This document shows, one piece after another, positions 1-5,879 of a DNA stretch of 6,357 nucleotides. The position numbers and the translations under genes were made by a program. Every line of letters starts with the position of its first letter. Within the stretch, counting starts at the first letter, position 1. Under the pieces are notes generated by a model that saw nothing but the letters and a program-made list of their open reading frames with translations, was not told the origin of the DNA and searched no databases. The stretch is taken from NCBI GenBank assembly GCA_947467405.1, contig CANIIN010000168.1, positions 1 through 6,357 of the forward strand. The letters run 5' to 3'. This DNA is from Betaproteobacteria bacterium. Lineage in GTDB: Bacteria > Pseudomonadota > Gammaproteobacteria > Burkholderiales > SG8-39.

Positions 1-41
1 ATCATCACTTCAACCAGGGTAAAACCGCGCTGTGTATTCAT
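1..41 (-). CDS. Type IV pilin-like / pseudopilin prepilin, N-terminus only (partial)
   Basis: Only the first 13 codons are in the window, reading MNTQRGFTLVEVM on the minus strand from the ATG at 41. This is a classic class III (prepilin) leader. It has a short positively charged segment ending in Gly6, then Phe7 as the expected first mature residue, then the start of the hydrophobic helix with the conserved Glu at mature position 5 (Glu11). Prepilin peptidase (PilD/GspO) would cut after Gly6 and methylate the Phe. The product would be an inner-membrane-anchored subunit of a type IV pilus or type II secretion pseudopilus. The start is supported by AGGAG at 48-52, six bases upstream. The wording GFTLVEVM suits minor pilins and pseudopilins (PilV, FimT, GspH/GspI types), but too little is visible to choose. 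The gene is divergent from the Fur-family gene. Confidence 0.82.
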   Translation of the reverse strand, partial: MNTQRGFTLVEVM

Positions 42-47
42 TTGAAT

Positions 48-90
48 CTCCTGTGATGGAAATATTACGAAATTGGTTCCGCAGTTTCAC
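48..90 (-). promoter_or_regulatory. Ribosome binding site and candidate promoter of the pilin-like gene
   Basis: On the minus strand, AGGAG (52 to 48) sits six bases before the ATG and is a strong Shine-Dalgarno sequence. Further upstream, GTGAAA (90 to 85) and TAATAT (67 to 62) are separated by 17 bases and each match the sigma70 consensus at four of six positions. This would start the transcript near 55, giving a very short leader that still contains the Shine-Dalgarno. The RBS is seen directly; the promoter is an inference. I saw no sigma54 (GG-N10-GC) pattern of the kind used by some pilin genes. Confidence 0.4.
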
Positions 91-155
91 CATTTTCCGA
101 CGAAAGGCCGATGGCAGGGAATGAGTGGCAGTCGCCGTTTGCAGGAGCGGTAATA

Positions 156-290
156 ATGCACACTTTTCGGGGCTATCCCTTTGGGGGGAGGGGGCTGACA
201 GCGGGCTGGAAAGCGGCGCCTGCGGTGATGGGGCAATGCCCGGGCGCGATGGGCATGGGCGCCAGGCTCGGGTTCTTGGTCTGGCCCTGA
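156..290 (+). CDS. Possible small ORF, 44 residues, unknown (speculative)
   Basis: An ATG at 156 is preceded by AGGAG at 143-147 with an eight-base spacer, which is good Shine-Dalgarno placement. The frame runs 44 codons to TGA at 288-290, and most third positions are G or C, as in neighbouring genes. The predicted peptide begins MHTFRGYPFGGRG and ends GARLGFLVWP. It is glycine-rich (10 of 44), contains four methionines and one cysteine, and has no recognisable domain. The stop codon lies inside a hairpin stem (285-300). No convincing promoter is visible upstream. It could be a real small protein, a leader-type peptide or chance, since G-rich DNA readily gives high GC3. I do not assign a function. 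Confidence 0.2.
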   Translation: MHTFRGYPFGGRGLTAGWKAAPAVMGQCPGAMGMGARLGFLVWP

Positions 291-301
291 GCCGTCAGGG
301 T
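284..301 (+). other. Short hairpin overlapping the small ORF stop codon
   Basis: CCCTGA (285-290) and TCAGGG (295-300) form a perfect six-pair stem around a four-base loop GCCG, extendable by a G-U pair. There is no following T-run, so it is not a standard intrinsic terminator. Its TGA is the stop codon of the small ORF at 156-290. A role is unproven. Confidence 0.3.
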
Positions 302-388
302 GGAATGGCCCGGAAAGGCTCGCCAAATGGCGTTCTACACGAGGTTGTGTTGCCGACTTCAGGCGCAGGTCAGGGTGGTTTGCGTGGT

Positions 389-417
389 TAGACACCGTCC
401 AGGCTGACCAGTAGAAT
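389..417 (+). promoter_or_regulatory. Candidate sigma70 promoter of the Fur-family gene
   Basis: TAGACA at 389-394 matches the -35 consensus TTGACA at five of six positions. TAGAAT at 412-417 matches the -10 TATAAT at five of six. The spacer is exactly 17 bases. Transcription would be expected to start about seven bases after the -10, near 423-425, where an in-frame ATG lies (425). The earlier ATG at 416 falls inside the -10 element and could not be translated from this promoter. The match is seen in sequence; its activity is inferred. Confidence 0.5.
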
Positions 418-424
418 GCCGCCC

Positions 425-892
425 ATGAACACAGTCGCCAGCAGTCAGCATGACCAGCAGCCGTCCGGTTCCGGCACACCGCAGGAGGCGCCGCCGGCGA
501 GCATGGCGGACAAGCTGCGCTCGCACGGGATTACCCCCACCCATCAGCGCACCCAGATCGCCAATGTGCTGTTCGAACGCCGCGAGCACCTGACGGCCGA
601 GCGGATTCTGGGTCTGGTCAACGCACGCTACGCCGAGTCGTCCAAGGCCACGGTCTACAACACGCTCAAGCTGTTCGTGGGGAAGAAGCTCATTCGCGAA
701 CTGAACGTGGATTCGACCTGCGTGATGTACGACCCCAACACCGCGCCGCATCACCACTTCCATGATGTCGAAACGGGCCGTCTGACGGACATCCCCGACG
801 ATCAGGTTCGTCTGGCCGGCATGCCGGCCTTGCCGCCGGGCACCGTTGCCGACGGTGTCGACATCATCATCCGCACGCGATCCGTCGCCTGA
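425..892 (+). CDS. Fur-superfamily transcriptional regulator, Irr-like, lacking CxxC zinc motifs
   Basis: The 155-residue product is a metal- or peroxide-type regulator of the Fur superfamily, a cytoplasmic dimeric DNA-binding protein. The winged-helix region covers about residues 28-95. It includes LRSHGITPTHQRTQIANVLF and the recognition-helix motif SKATVYNTLKLF (73-84), the most conserved Fur-family signature. The C-terminal dimerisation/metal domain begins near 100 and has an HHHFHDVETG segment (109-118). Classical Fur, Zur and PerR place a CxxC structural zinc motif right after this; here it is absent and Cys99 is the only cysteine. The HHH segment and lack of CxxC resemble the Irr-like group. 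Start choice: 416 lies in the candidate -10; 425 is near the predicted transcript start; 503 (giving MADKLRSHG) has AGGAGG 14 bases upstream and would give 129 residues. The 26 residues before that are Pro/Ser/Gln-rich but have coding-like GC-rich third positions. The gene converges on the exporter operon, so co-regulation is not implied by position. Confidence 0.9.
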   Translation: MNTVASSQHDQQPSGSGTPQEAPPASMADKLRSHGITPTHQRTQIANVLFERREHLTAERILGLVNARYAESSKATVYNTLKLFVGKKLIRELNVDSTCVMYDPNTAPHHHFHDVETGRLTDIPDDQVRLAGMPALPPGTVADGVDIIIRTRSVA

Positions 893-927
893 AGCGCGAC
901 GCCGCGCGCTGCGGCTGGGGCTGCAGC
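893..927. terminator. GC-rich hairpins between convergent genes (possible weak bidirectional terminator)
   Basis: The 36-base gap between the two convergent stop codons contains AGCGCG (893-898) and CGCGCT (905-910), a perfect six-pair stem with a six-base loop. A competing stem pairs GCTGC (908-912) with GCAGC (923-927). Neither strand has a T-run after the stem, so this is not a textbook intrinsic terminator. Position between convergent ends makes a termination or transcript-stabilising role plausible. Confidence 0.3.
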
Positions 928-928
928 A

Positions 929-2149
929 CTACTGATAGCGCAATGCGTCGATGGGCTTGAGGTGGGCGGCCTTGCTGGCCGGATAGAAACCGAAGAACAC
1001 CCCGATCGCCGCGGCCACCGAGAAGGCCAGCAGTATCGAACCCATGGTCACGATCACCGTGATGCTCGCGGCGGCATTGGCAATCGCGGCGGCGCCGACG
1101 CCGAGCACCACGCCGATCAGGCTGCCGAACAGCGAAATGATGATGGCTTCGAGCAGGAACTGCGTCAGGATGTCGCGCTCGCGCGCGCCAATGGCGATGC
1201 GGATGCCGATCTCGCGGGTGCGCTCGGTCACCGACACCAGCATGATGTTCATGATGCCGATGCCGCCCACCAGCAGCGAGATGGAGGCGATGGCCCCCAG
1301 CATCAGCGACATCACCTTGGCGGTGGCCGCCGCCGCGTTCGCCACCGCCGTCATGTTGCGAATGTCGAAGTCGTCATCCGCGCGGTCGGACAGGCGGTGG
1401 CGCTGGCGCAGCAATTGGGCCATCTCCCGTTCCGCGGCTGGCATGGCCTCGGCCGTCTTGGCCTTGACCTGGATGAAGCGCACCGTGCCCGGGAACTGGC
1501 TGCCGAACACCTTGCGCTGCGCCGTCGTGACGGGAATGAAAACGGTGTCGTCCTGGTCGCGGCCGTCCAGGCTCTGTCCCTTGCGCGCCATGGTGCCGAC
1601 GACCGTAAACGGACTGCCGCGAACGCGGATCACCTTGCCGACGGCTTCTTCTTCCTCGAACAGGTTCTTCGCCACCGTGGCGCCCAGCACCGCGACGCGC
1701 GCGCTGGCCCGCACATCGGCGTCGGAGAACATCTCGCCCGAATCGATGGTCCAGTTGGCGACATCCACGTAACTGGGCGTGGTGCCGGTGACAAAGGTGC
1801 CCCAGTTGTTGGAGCCATAAACGATCTGCGCCGAGCCCGGCGATACCGGGGCGACGCCGCCCACGCTGTTCAGTTCGCCGATGGCGTCGGCGTCGTTCAG
1901 GGTCAGGGTCGGCGCATTGCCGGTGCCGATGCGCACGCCGCTGGCGGTCGATGACCCCGACAGCACGATGAACAGGTTGCTGCCCATGGTGGCGATGGAG
2001 TCCTCCACCGTGGACTGCGCGCCGCGGCCGACCGCCAGCATCATGATGACCGCCGCCACACCGATCATCATGCCGAGCATGGTGAGGAAGGTGCGCAGCC
2101 GGTTGGCGCCCATGGCGCGCCAGGCTTCCGCCAGCATGGCGCGGGTCAT
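929..2149 (-). CDS. MacB-type ABC transporter permease (FtsX/MacB_PCD family)
   Basis: This 406-residue inner-membrane protein is the transmembrane half of a MacB-type ABC exporter (type VII fold). TM1 spans about 20-41. A large periplasmic domain (about 42-275, the MacB_PCD region) follows, then TM2 (279-306), TM3 (327-356) and TM4 (362-388). Diagnostic sequences are VTERTREIGIRIAIGAR (307-323), the cytoplasmic segment after TM2 that couples to the ATPase, and the C-terminal YPASKAAHLKPIDALRYQ (389-406). The family converts ATP-driven motions into periplasmic movements that push substrate into MacA/TolC rather than carrying it through the membrane itself. E. coli MacB fuses an N-terminal ATPase to this unit; here the ATPase is the preceding gene. 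The start overlaps the ATPase stop as ATGA (2146-2149), and GGGGGTGA (2161 to 2154) is a well-placed ribosome binding site, so translational coupling is likely. It is the last gene of the operon. The substrate is unknown. Confidence 0.93.
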   Translation of the reverse strand: MTRAMLAEAWRAMGANRLRTFLTMLGMMIGVAAVIMMLAVGRGAQSTVEDSIATMGSNLFIVLSGSSTASGVRIGTGNAPTLTLNDADAIGELNSVGGVAPVSPGSAQIVYGSNNWGTFVTGTTPSYVDVANWTIDSGEMFSDADVRASARVAVLGATVAKNLFEEEEAVGKVIRVRGSPFTVVGTMARKGQSLDGRDQDDTVFIPVTTAQRKVFGSQFPGTVRFIQVKAKTAEAMPAAEREMAQLLRQRHRLSDRADDDFDIRNMTAVANAAAATAKVMSLMLGAIASISLLVGGIGIMNIMLVSVTERTREIGIRIAIGARERDILTQFLLEAIIISLFGSLIGVVLGVGAAAIANAAASITVIVTMGSILLAFSVAAAIGVFFGFYPASKAAHLKPIDALRYQ

Positions 2150-2934
2150 GACGTCACCCCCGCACGGGCGTGGTGCAGGTGCGTGACGTCGCCGTCGTGG
2201 GTGACGTGGCCGTCCACGAACTGCACCAGGCGGCGCGCATAGGCGGCGATGTCCGCTTCGTGCGTGACCAGCACGATGGTGATGCCGTCGCGCTCGTTCA
2301 GTTCGACCAGCAGCTTCATGATTTCCTGGCTGGTGGCGGTATCGAGGTTGCCGGTCGGTTCGTCGGCCAGCACCAGGCGCGGATTGTTGACCAGGGCGCG
2401 GGCAATGGCGACACGCTGTTGCTGGCCGCCCGAGATCTGGTTGGGTGCGTGGTGCATGTGCGCCCCGAGGCCGACCCTGGCCAGCATGTCGCGCGCGCGG
2501 CGCTCGCGCTCGGCGCGCGGCACGCCGGCGTACACCAGCGGCAGCGCGACATTGTCGGCGATGCTGGCGCGCTGCAGCAGGTTGAATCCCTGGAACACGA
2601 AACCGATGACGTTGTTGCGCAACTGCGCCAGCTGGTTGCGGTTCAGCGTGCTGACGTCGCTGCCGTCCAGCACGTAGCGACCGCCGCTGGGCAGGTCAAG
2701 GCAACCCAGGATGTTCATGAACGTCGACTTGCCCGAACCAGAGGGGCCCATGATGGACACGAATTCGCCCTTGCGGATATCGACGTTCACGTCCTTCAAA
2801 GCGGGCACCGGCCCGGCCTCGGTTTCGTACTGCTTGCTCAAGTGCTCGGTGTGGATGACCACCGGCGTGGCGTCGGCGACAGACGGTTGCATGGCGTTGC
2901 CTGCGGTCATGTCAGGCGCAGAACGGTCGGACAT
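2146..2934 (-). CDS. MacB/LolD-type ABC transporter ATP-binding protein
   Basis: This 262-residue cytoplasmic ATPase powers the exporter. All nucleotide-binding motifs are intact: Walker A GPSGSGKST (63-71), Q-loop Gln115 in VFQGFNLL, signature SGGQQ (168-172), Walker B LVLADEP with Asp191 and catalytic Glu192, D-loop GNLD (195-198), and H-loop His225 in VTHE. The pattern GFVFQGFNLL plus SGGQQQRVAIARAL is typical of the MacB/LolD/FtsE group. It would dimerise and engage the permease encoded by the overlapping next gene. It begins 33 bases after the MacA-like stop, so it sits in the same operon. About 25 residues precede the first strand of the fold, and ATGs at 2934, 2910 and 2892 all lack a good Shine-Dalgarno (the last has a weak AGG), so the exact start is uncertain. 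LolD (lipoprotein release) is less likely because of the adjacent MacA and TolC partners. Confidence 0.93.
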   Translation of the reverse strand: MSDRSAPDMTAGNAMQPSVADATPVVIHTEHLSKQYETEAGPVPALKDVNVDIRKGEFVSIMGPSGSGKSTFMNILGCLDLPSGGRYVLDGSDVSTLNRNQLAQLRNNVIGFVFQGFNLLQRASIADNVALPLVYAGVPRAERERRARDMLARVGLGAHMHHAPNQISGGQQQRVAIARALVNNPRLVLADEPTGNLDTATSQEIMKLLVELNERDGITIVLVTHEADIAAYARRLVQFVDGHVTHDGDVTHLHHARAGVTS

Positions 2935-2967
2935 TGCACGGCACGTCGCCAGTTGTGCGCAGGCGCA

Positions 2968-4155
2968 TCAGAACAGCCGCATGCGGAACGCGCCGGGCTG
3001 GGTGCCCGATGGCTTGGCTGTCTCGGTGGTGCCGACGATGATGTCCGCGCCGGGCTGCAAGTCCGACGACACGACCTCGACGTTGCGGCCGTCGGTGATG
3101 CCGGGTCGGATCTGCACCGCCTTGGGTGCGCCATTGTCGAGTACGTAAACCGTCGCGCGCGGTCCTTCGCCGCGACCTTCACGCGGCCCGCCGCGCCGCG
3201 GCTGGCGCGGTTCATTGGCGACGTCTTCCGGCTTGAAGCGCAACGCCGCACTCGGCACCAGCAGCACGTCCTTCTTTTCCGCCACGATCACACTCACGTA
3301 GGCGGTCATGCCCGGCATCAGGACCTCATCCGGGTTGTTGACGTTGACCACCACGTTGTAGGTCACCACGTTCTGTTGCGTGACGGCATTCAGCCGGATC
3401 TGCCGGACGTCGGCCTTGAAGGAACGGTTCGGAAAGGCGTCCACGCTGAAGATCACCGGCTGACCGACCTTGATGTTGCCGATGTCGGCTTCGGCAAAGC
3501 TCGAGTAGATCTGCATCTTGCGCAAGTCCTGCGCGATCTGGAACAGCGTCGGGGTCTGCAGGCTGGCGGCGACCGTCTGGCCCAGATCGACGTTGCGCGA
3601 CACCACCACGCCGGAGACCGGCGAGCGGATCACGGAGTAATTGAAGTTGGTGCGGTCTTTCTGCAACTGCGCGGCGGCCTGCTCCAGTTGCGCCTGCGCC
3701 GATTTTTTTGCCTGGGTGCTGACGTCGAAGTCCTGGCGCGAGATGTATTCCTGCTTGAACAGGTTCTGCGCTCGCGCCTCGTTGGCGTTGGCGAGGTCGA
3801 GCGCGGCGCGCGCGCTGGATACGCCGGCCTCGGTCTGCTTGACCTGCGCCGACAACAGCGCCGGATCGAGTTCCAGCAGAATCTGCCCGGCCTTGACGTG
3901 ATCATTGAAATCCGCGCGCAGTTTCATGACCGTGCCGGATACCTGCGTGCCCACATTGACCAGCACCACCGGGTTGAGCGTGCCGTTGGCCGACACGGTC
4001 TGCGTGACGTCGCCGTTCTTGGACTGCACGGTGCGGTATTTCTTCTCCGCGCCGGCGCTGGACTGCTTTTGCCAGGCGTACCAGCCCCCCGCGCCGGCGG
4101 CGATGATCAGCAGCAGCAGCGTCCAGCGATTGAAAAGGAATCTCGAGACTGTCAT
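2968..4155 (-). CDS. MacA-like periplasmic adaptor (membrane fusion protein, HlyD/RND-MFP family)
   Basis: This 395-residue protein links the inner-membrane permease to the TolC-type channel. It starts with an uncleaved-looking membrane anchor (about 11-28, WTLLLLIIAAGAGGWYAW). A first lipoyl half-motif follows (about 59-98), then an alpha-helical hairpin rich in Ala/Gln (about 102-170), and the second lipoyl half (RSPVSGVVVSRNVDLGQTV, 177-194). A beta-barrel (about 211-290) and a membrane-proximal domain (about 295-375) complete it. The order matches MacA, whose hexamer forms a periplasmic funnel. An Arg/Gly/Pro-rich insertion at about 315-333 (PRQPRRGGPREGRGEGPR) interrupts the membrane-proximal domain. 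The ATG at 4155 has no clear Shine-Dalgarno but fits the anchor well. It lies 52 bases after the outer-membrane gene and 33 before the ATPase. An RND-pump adaptor is the alternative, but the neighbours argue for the ABC type. Confidence 0.92.
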   Translation of the reverse strand: MTVSRFLFNRWTLLLLIIAAGAGGWYAWQKQSSAGAEKKYRTVQSKNGDVTQTVSANGTLNPVVLVNVGTQVSGTVMKLRADFNDHVKAGQILLELDPALLSAQVKQTEAGVSSARAALDLANANEARAQNLFKQEYISRQDFDVSTQAKKSAQAQLEQAAAQLQKDRTNFNYSVIRSPVSGVVVSRNVDLGQTVAASLQTPTLFQIAQDLRKMQIYSSFAEADIGNIKVGQPVIFSVDAFPNRSFKADVRQIRLNAVTQQNVVTYNVVVNVNNPDEVLMPGMTAYVSVIVAEKKDVLLVPSAALRFKPEDVANEPRQPRRGGPREGRGEGPRATVYVLDNGAPKAVQIRPGITDGRNVEVVSSDLQPGADIIVGTTETAKPSGTQPGAFRMRLF

Positions 4156-4207
4156 GAGCGGAATTTCCCGTGTGGAACGCGGTGGTGTTGGGGGGAGGCA
4201 GTGATCA

Positions 4208-5758
4208 TCATGGTCTGGCTGCTGCGGCCGGAACGGCCGGCGCCATGAGGGCGCCGCCGCGGTTCAGGCTGCCGAGCGTGTCGATGTCGAGCCTGCCCAT
4301 GGCCTGCGCCAGTTGTGCGCGCGCGATCTGCCAGCTGTAGGTGGCCTGGATATTCTGCTGGCGCGCGCTGGCCAGGGCGGTCTGCGCGGTGAGCAGATCG
4401 ATGATGGTGCCGACGCCGGCCTGGTAACGTCCCAGCGCCACGCGCGCCGAGGCGTCCGCGCTGGCGACGAGATCGGCGCTGCTCTTCACCGACTGCGAAC
4501 CGGTGTTGAGCGCGTTGTAGGCCTGCCAGACGTCCAGTGCGATCTGCAGTCGCAGGCTGTCGCGCTGCGCGATCTGGTTCTCGACCTGCGCCTCGGCCGC
4601 CTGGATGCGGTAGGTCGTGCCGTAACCGCTGAAGATCGGCACGCTCAGCGAAATGCCGATGGCCTGATTCTGGAACGACGGCGAGAGGCTGGTGTCGCTG
4701 AAACTGGCGCTGGTCGACACCGATATCGACGGCATGCCGGCGGCGCGTGCCGCCGCGACGTTGGCTTGCGCGGCTTTGACCTGCGCTTCGGCGGCGGCAA
4801 GGTCGGGGCGGCGCTGGCGAGCGTCGTCGATCACGCCGCGAACGTCCTGATCGAACTTCTCGTCCGGCAGTTTCACGATTGGCGGCGCGACATCGACCGT
4901 GGTGTTGGCATCGAGGCCGACGGCGTTGGCCAGCGCCCCCTGCGCATTGCGCGCCGCGCCTTCGGCCTGGATGCGATTGAACGCCGCCTGCGAAAAGGCG
5001 GTCCGGGCCTGCAGCCGGTCCGCCGGCGTGCCGGTGCCGGCGTCGTAGCGGGCCGTGGCCGCCTTCAGGCTGGCTTCGGTGGAACGCTCCGACTCGCGCG
5101 CTGCATCCACGGCGGCGCGCGTCGAGAACAGCGTGTAGTAGGCCTGCACCACATTGAAGAAGGTCCGCTGCAGGGTGGCGTCCTGCGTCAGGCGCGTGGC
5201 GGTGAGCGTCTGCAAGGCGTTTTGCAGGGCGGCGTCGCGTGCGCCGAAATCGTAGAGCACATAGCTGGCCGAGAGTCCTGCCGACTCCTGGTTGAAAGCC
5301 GATGAACTGCGGCTGGAGGCGCTGCCGTCGCTGCGATTGCGGCTCGCCGACACAGTGCCGCTCAGCGTGGGCAGGAAGGCCGACCGCGCAACCCCGACCT
5401 GCGCCGTCGCGGCGCGTGTGCTCGCCCAGGCGGCGCGCGTCTGCGGGTTCTGGCACAGGGCGCGATCGACGATGTCGGCCAGCGACAAGGTCTGAGTCGG
5501 CGCGCCCGCGTCAAAGCGGCATGGCGCCAGGTCGGCGGGTTCGCCTGCAGGCGTTGCGCCGGCGGCGGACTTGCCGAGAGTGCCCAGCACCGAAGGCGGG
5601 GCCAGCGAGCGCACCGACAGCGGGTCAGGGCTGCGTTCTGCCGTGCCGCCTTCCTGCGTGTCGGCCGCGAAGGCGTGTGTTGGGGCCAGCACAGTGCCCG
5701 TGCCGAGGAGCAATGCTAACGCCACCGAATTGGCTAGCGCCAATCGAGTCGACGGCAT
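4208..5758 (-). CDS. TolC-family outer membrane efflux channel
   Basis: The 516-residue product is an outer membrane factor, the trimeric channel-tunnel of a tripartite pump. From the ATG at 5758 it has a standard signal peptide: Arg5, a hydrophobic core at about 11-25, and a likely cut after AFA (29-31) before ADTQ. A Pro/Ala/Gly-rich linker of about 50 residues precedes the first OEP repeat, which opens LSLADIVDRALCQNPQTR (91-108). The second repeat starts near PDLAAAEAQVKAAQANV. Long Ala/Gln-rich helices dominate, and AQTALASARQQNIQATYSW is typical of the last TolC helices. Cys80 and Cys102 flank the start of the first repeat and may form a disulfide. It is the first gene of the operon. 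Alternative starts are ATG 5809 (533 residues) and TTG 5848; none has a good ribosome binding site. I chose 5758 because it gives the most standard signal peptide. Confidence 0.9.
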   Translation of the reverse strand: MPSTRLALANSVALALLLGTGTVLAPTHAFAADTQEGGTAERSPDPLSVRSLAPPSVLGTLGKSAAGATPAGEPADLAPCRFDAGAPTQTLSLADIVDRALCQNPQTRAAWASTRAATAQVGVARSAFLPTLSGTVSASRNRSDGSASSRSSSAFNQESAGLSASYVLYDFGARDAALQNALQTLTATRLTQDATLQRTFFNVVQAYYTLFSTRAAVDAARESERSTEASLKAATARYDAGTGTPADRLQARTAFSQAAFNRIQAEGAARNAQGALANAVGLDANTTVDVAPPIVKLPDEKFDQDVRGVIDDARQRRPDLAAAEAQVKAAQANVAAARAAGMPSISVSTSASFSDTSLSPSFQNQAIGISLSVPIFSGYGTTYRIQAAEAQVENQIAQRDSLRLQIALDVWQAYNALNTGSQSVKSSADLVASADASARVALGRYQAGVGTIIDLLTAQTALASARQQNIQATYSWQIARAQLAQAMGRLDIDTLGSLNRGGALMAPAVPAAAARP

Positions 5759-5846
5759 GGTGTTGGAGATCACAGACGATGCGTTGCAAACGGATTTTTC
5801 TGAAGGCATGCAGCGAATTTTAGGCCAAAACGGCTCGCCGGCTACC

Positions 5847-5879
5847 AATGCGGGTGGGAATGCGGGTAAAACATTGTAA
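5847..5879 (-). promoter_or_regulatory. Candidate exporter operon promoter with tandem 9-bp repeat
   Basis: On the minus strand, TACAAT (5878 to 5873) matches the -10 consensus at five of six positions. No recognisable -35 lies 16-18 bases upstream, suggesting activator dependence if it is used. Just downstream are two perfect copies of ACCCGCATT (5867-5859 and 5855-5847), 12 bases apart; the expected start site (near 5866) falls in the first copy. The -10 is also part of TTACA-N5-TTACC (5879 to 5865), a half-site pair ten bases apart as in sites of OmpR-family response regulators. A second possible -10, TAAAAT (5822 to 5817), is nearer the gene but also lacks a good -35. All regulatory roles are inferred. 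Confidence 0.38.

Larger units (their letters stand above)
91..388. other. Intergenic region without a convincing annotated gene
   Basis: This stretch lies between the divergent pilin-like gene and the Fur-family gene. Longer reading frames through it have no family resemblance and no supporting start signals. It is G-rich around 169-206 (runs of three to six G) and has several short inverted repeats: GGGC/GCCC at 231-241, GGCGCC at 215-220 and again at 258-263, and CCCTGA/TCAGGG at 285-300. A possible 44-residue ORF (156-290) is listed separately. I recognised no known riboswitch core. Confidence 0.5.

Noticed and set aside
87..479. A 130-codon minus-strand frame in the divergent spacer and the regulator 5' end
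   Set aside because: No ribosome binding site or recognisable domain, and it runs antisense into the Fur-family gene.
962..1954. A 330-codon plus-strand frame opposite the permease
   Set aside because: The translation is His/Gly/Arg/Asp-rich without motifs; the permease on the other strand is clear.
2170..4248. A 692-codon open frame on the plus strand opposite the ATPase and adaptor genes
   Set aside because: It is antisense to two genes with intact family motifs. Its translation is rich in His, Arg, Asp and Val with no domain, as expected from a stop-poor shadow frame in GC-rich DNA.
4152..5456. A 434-codon minus-strand frame overlapping the TolC-family gene
   Set aside because: It is the same strand in another frame, with an Arg/Ala/Gly-rich low-complexity translation and no family resemblance. 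The TolC frame has a signal peptide and both OEP repeats.
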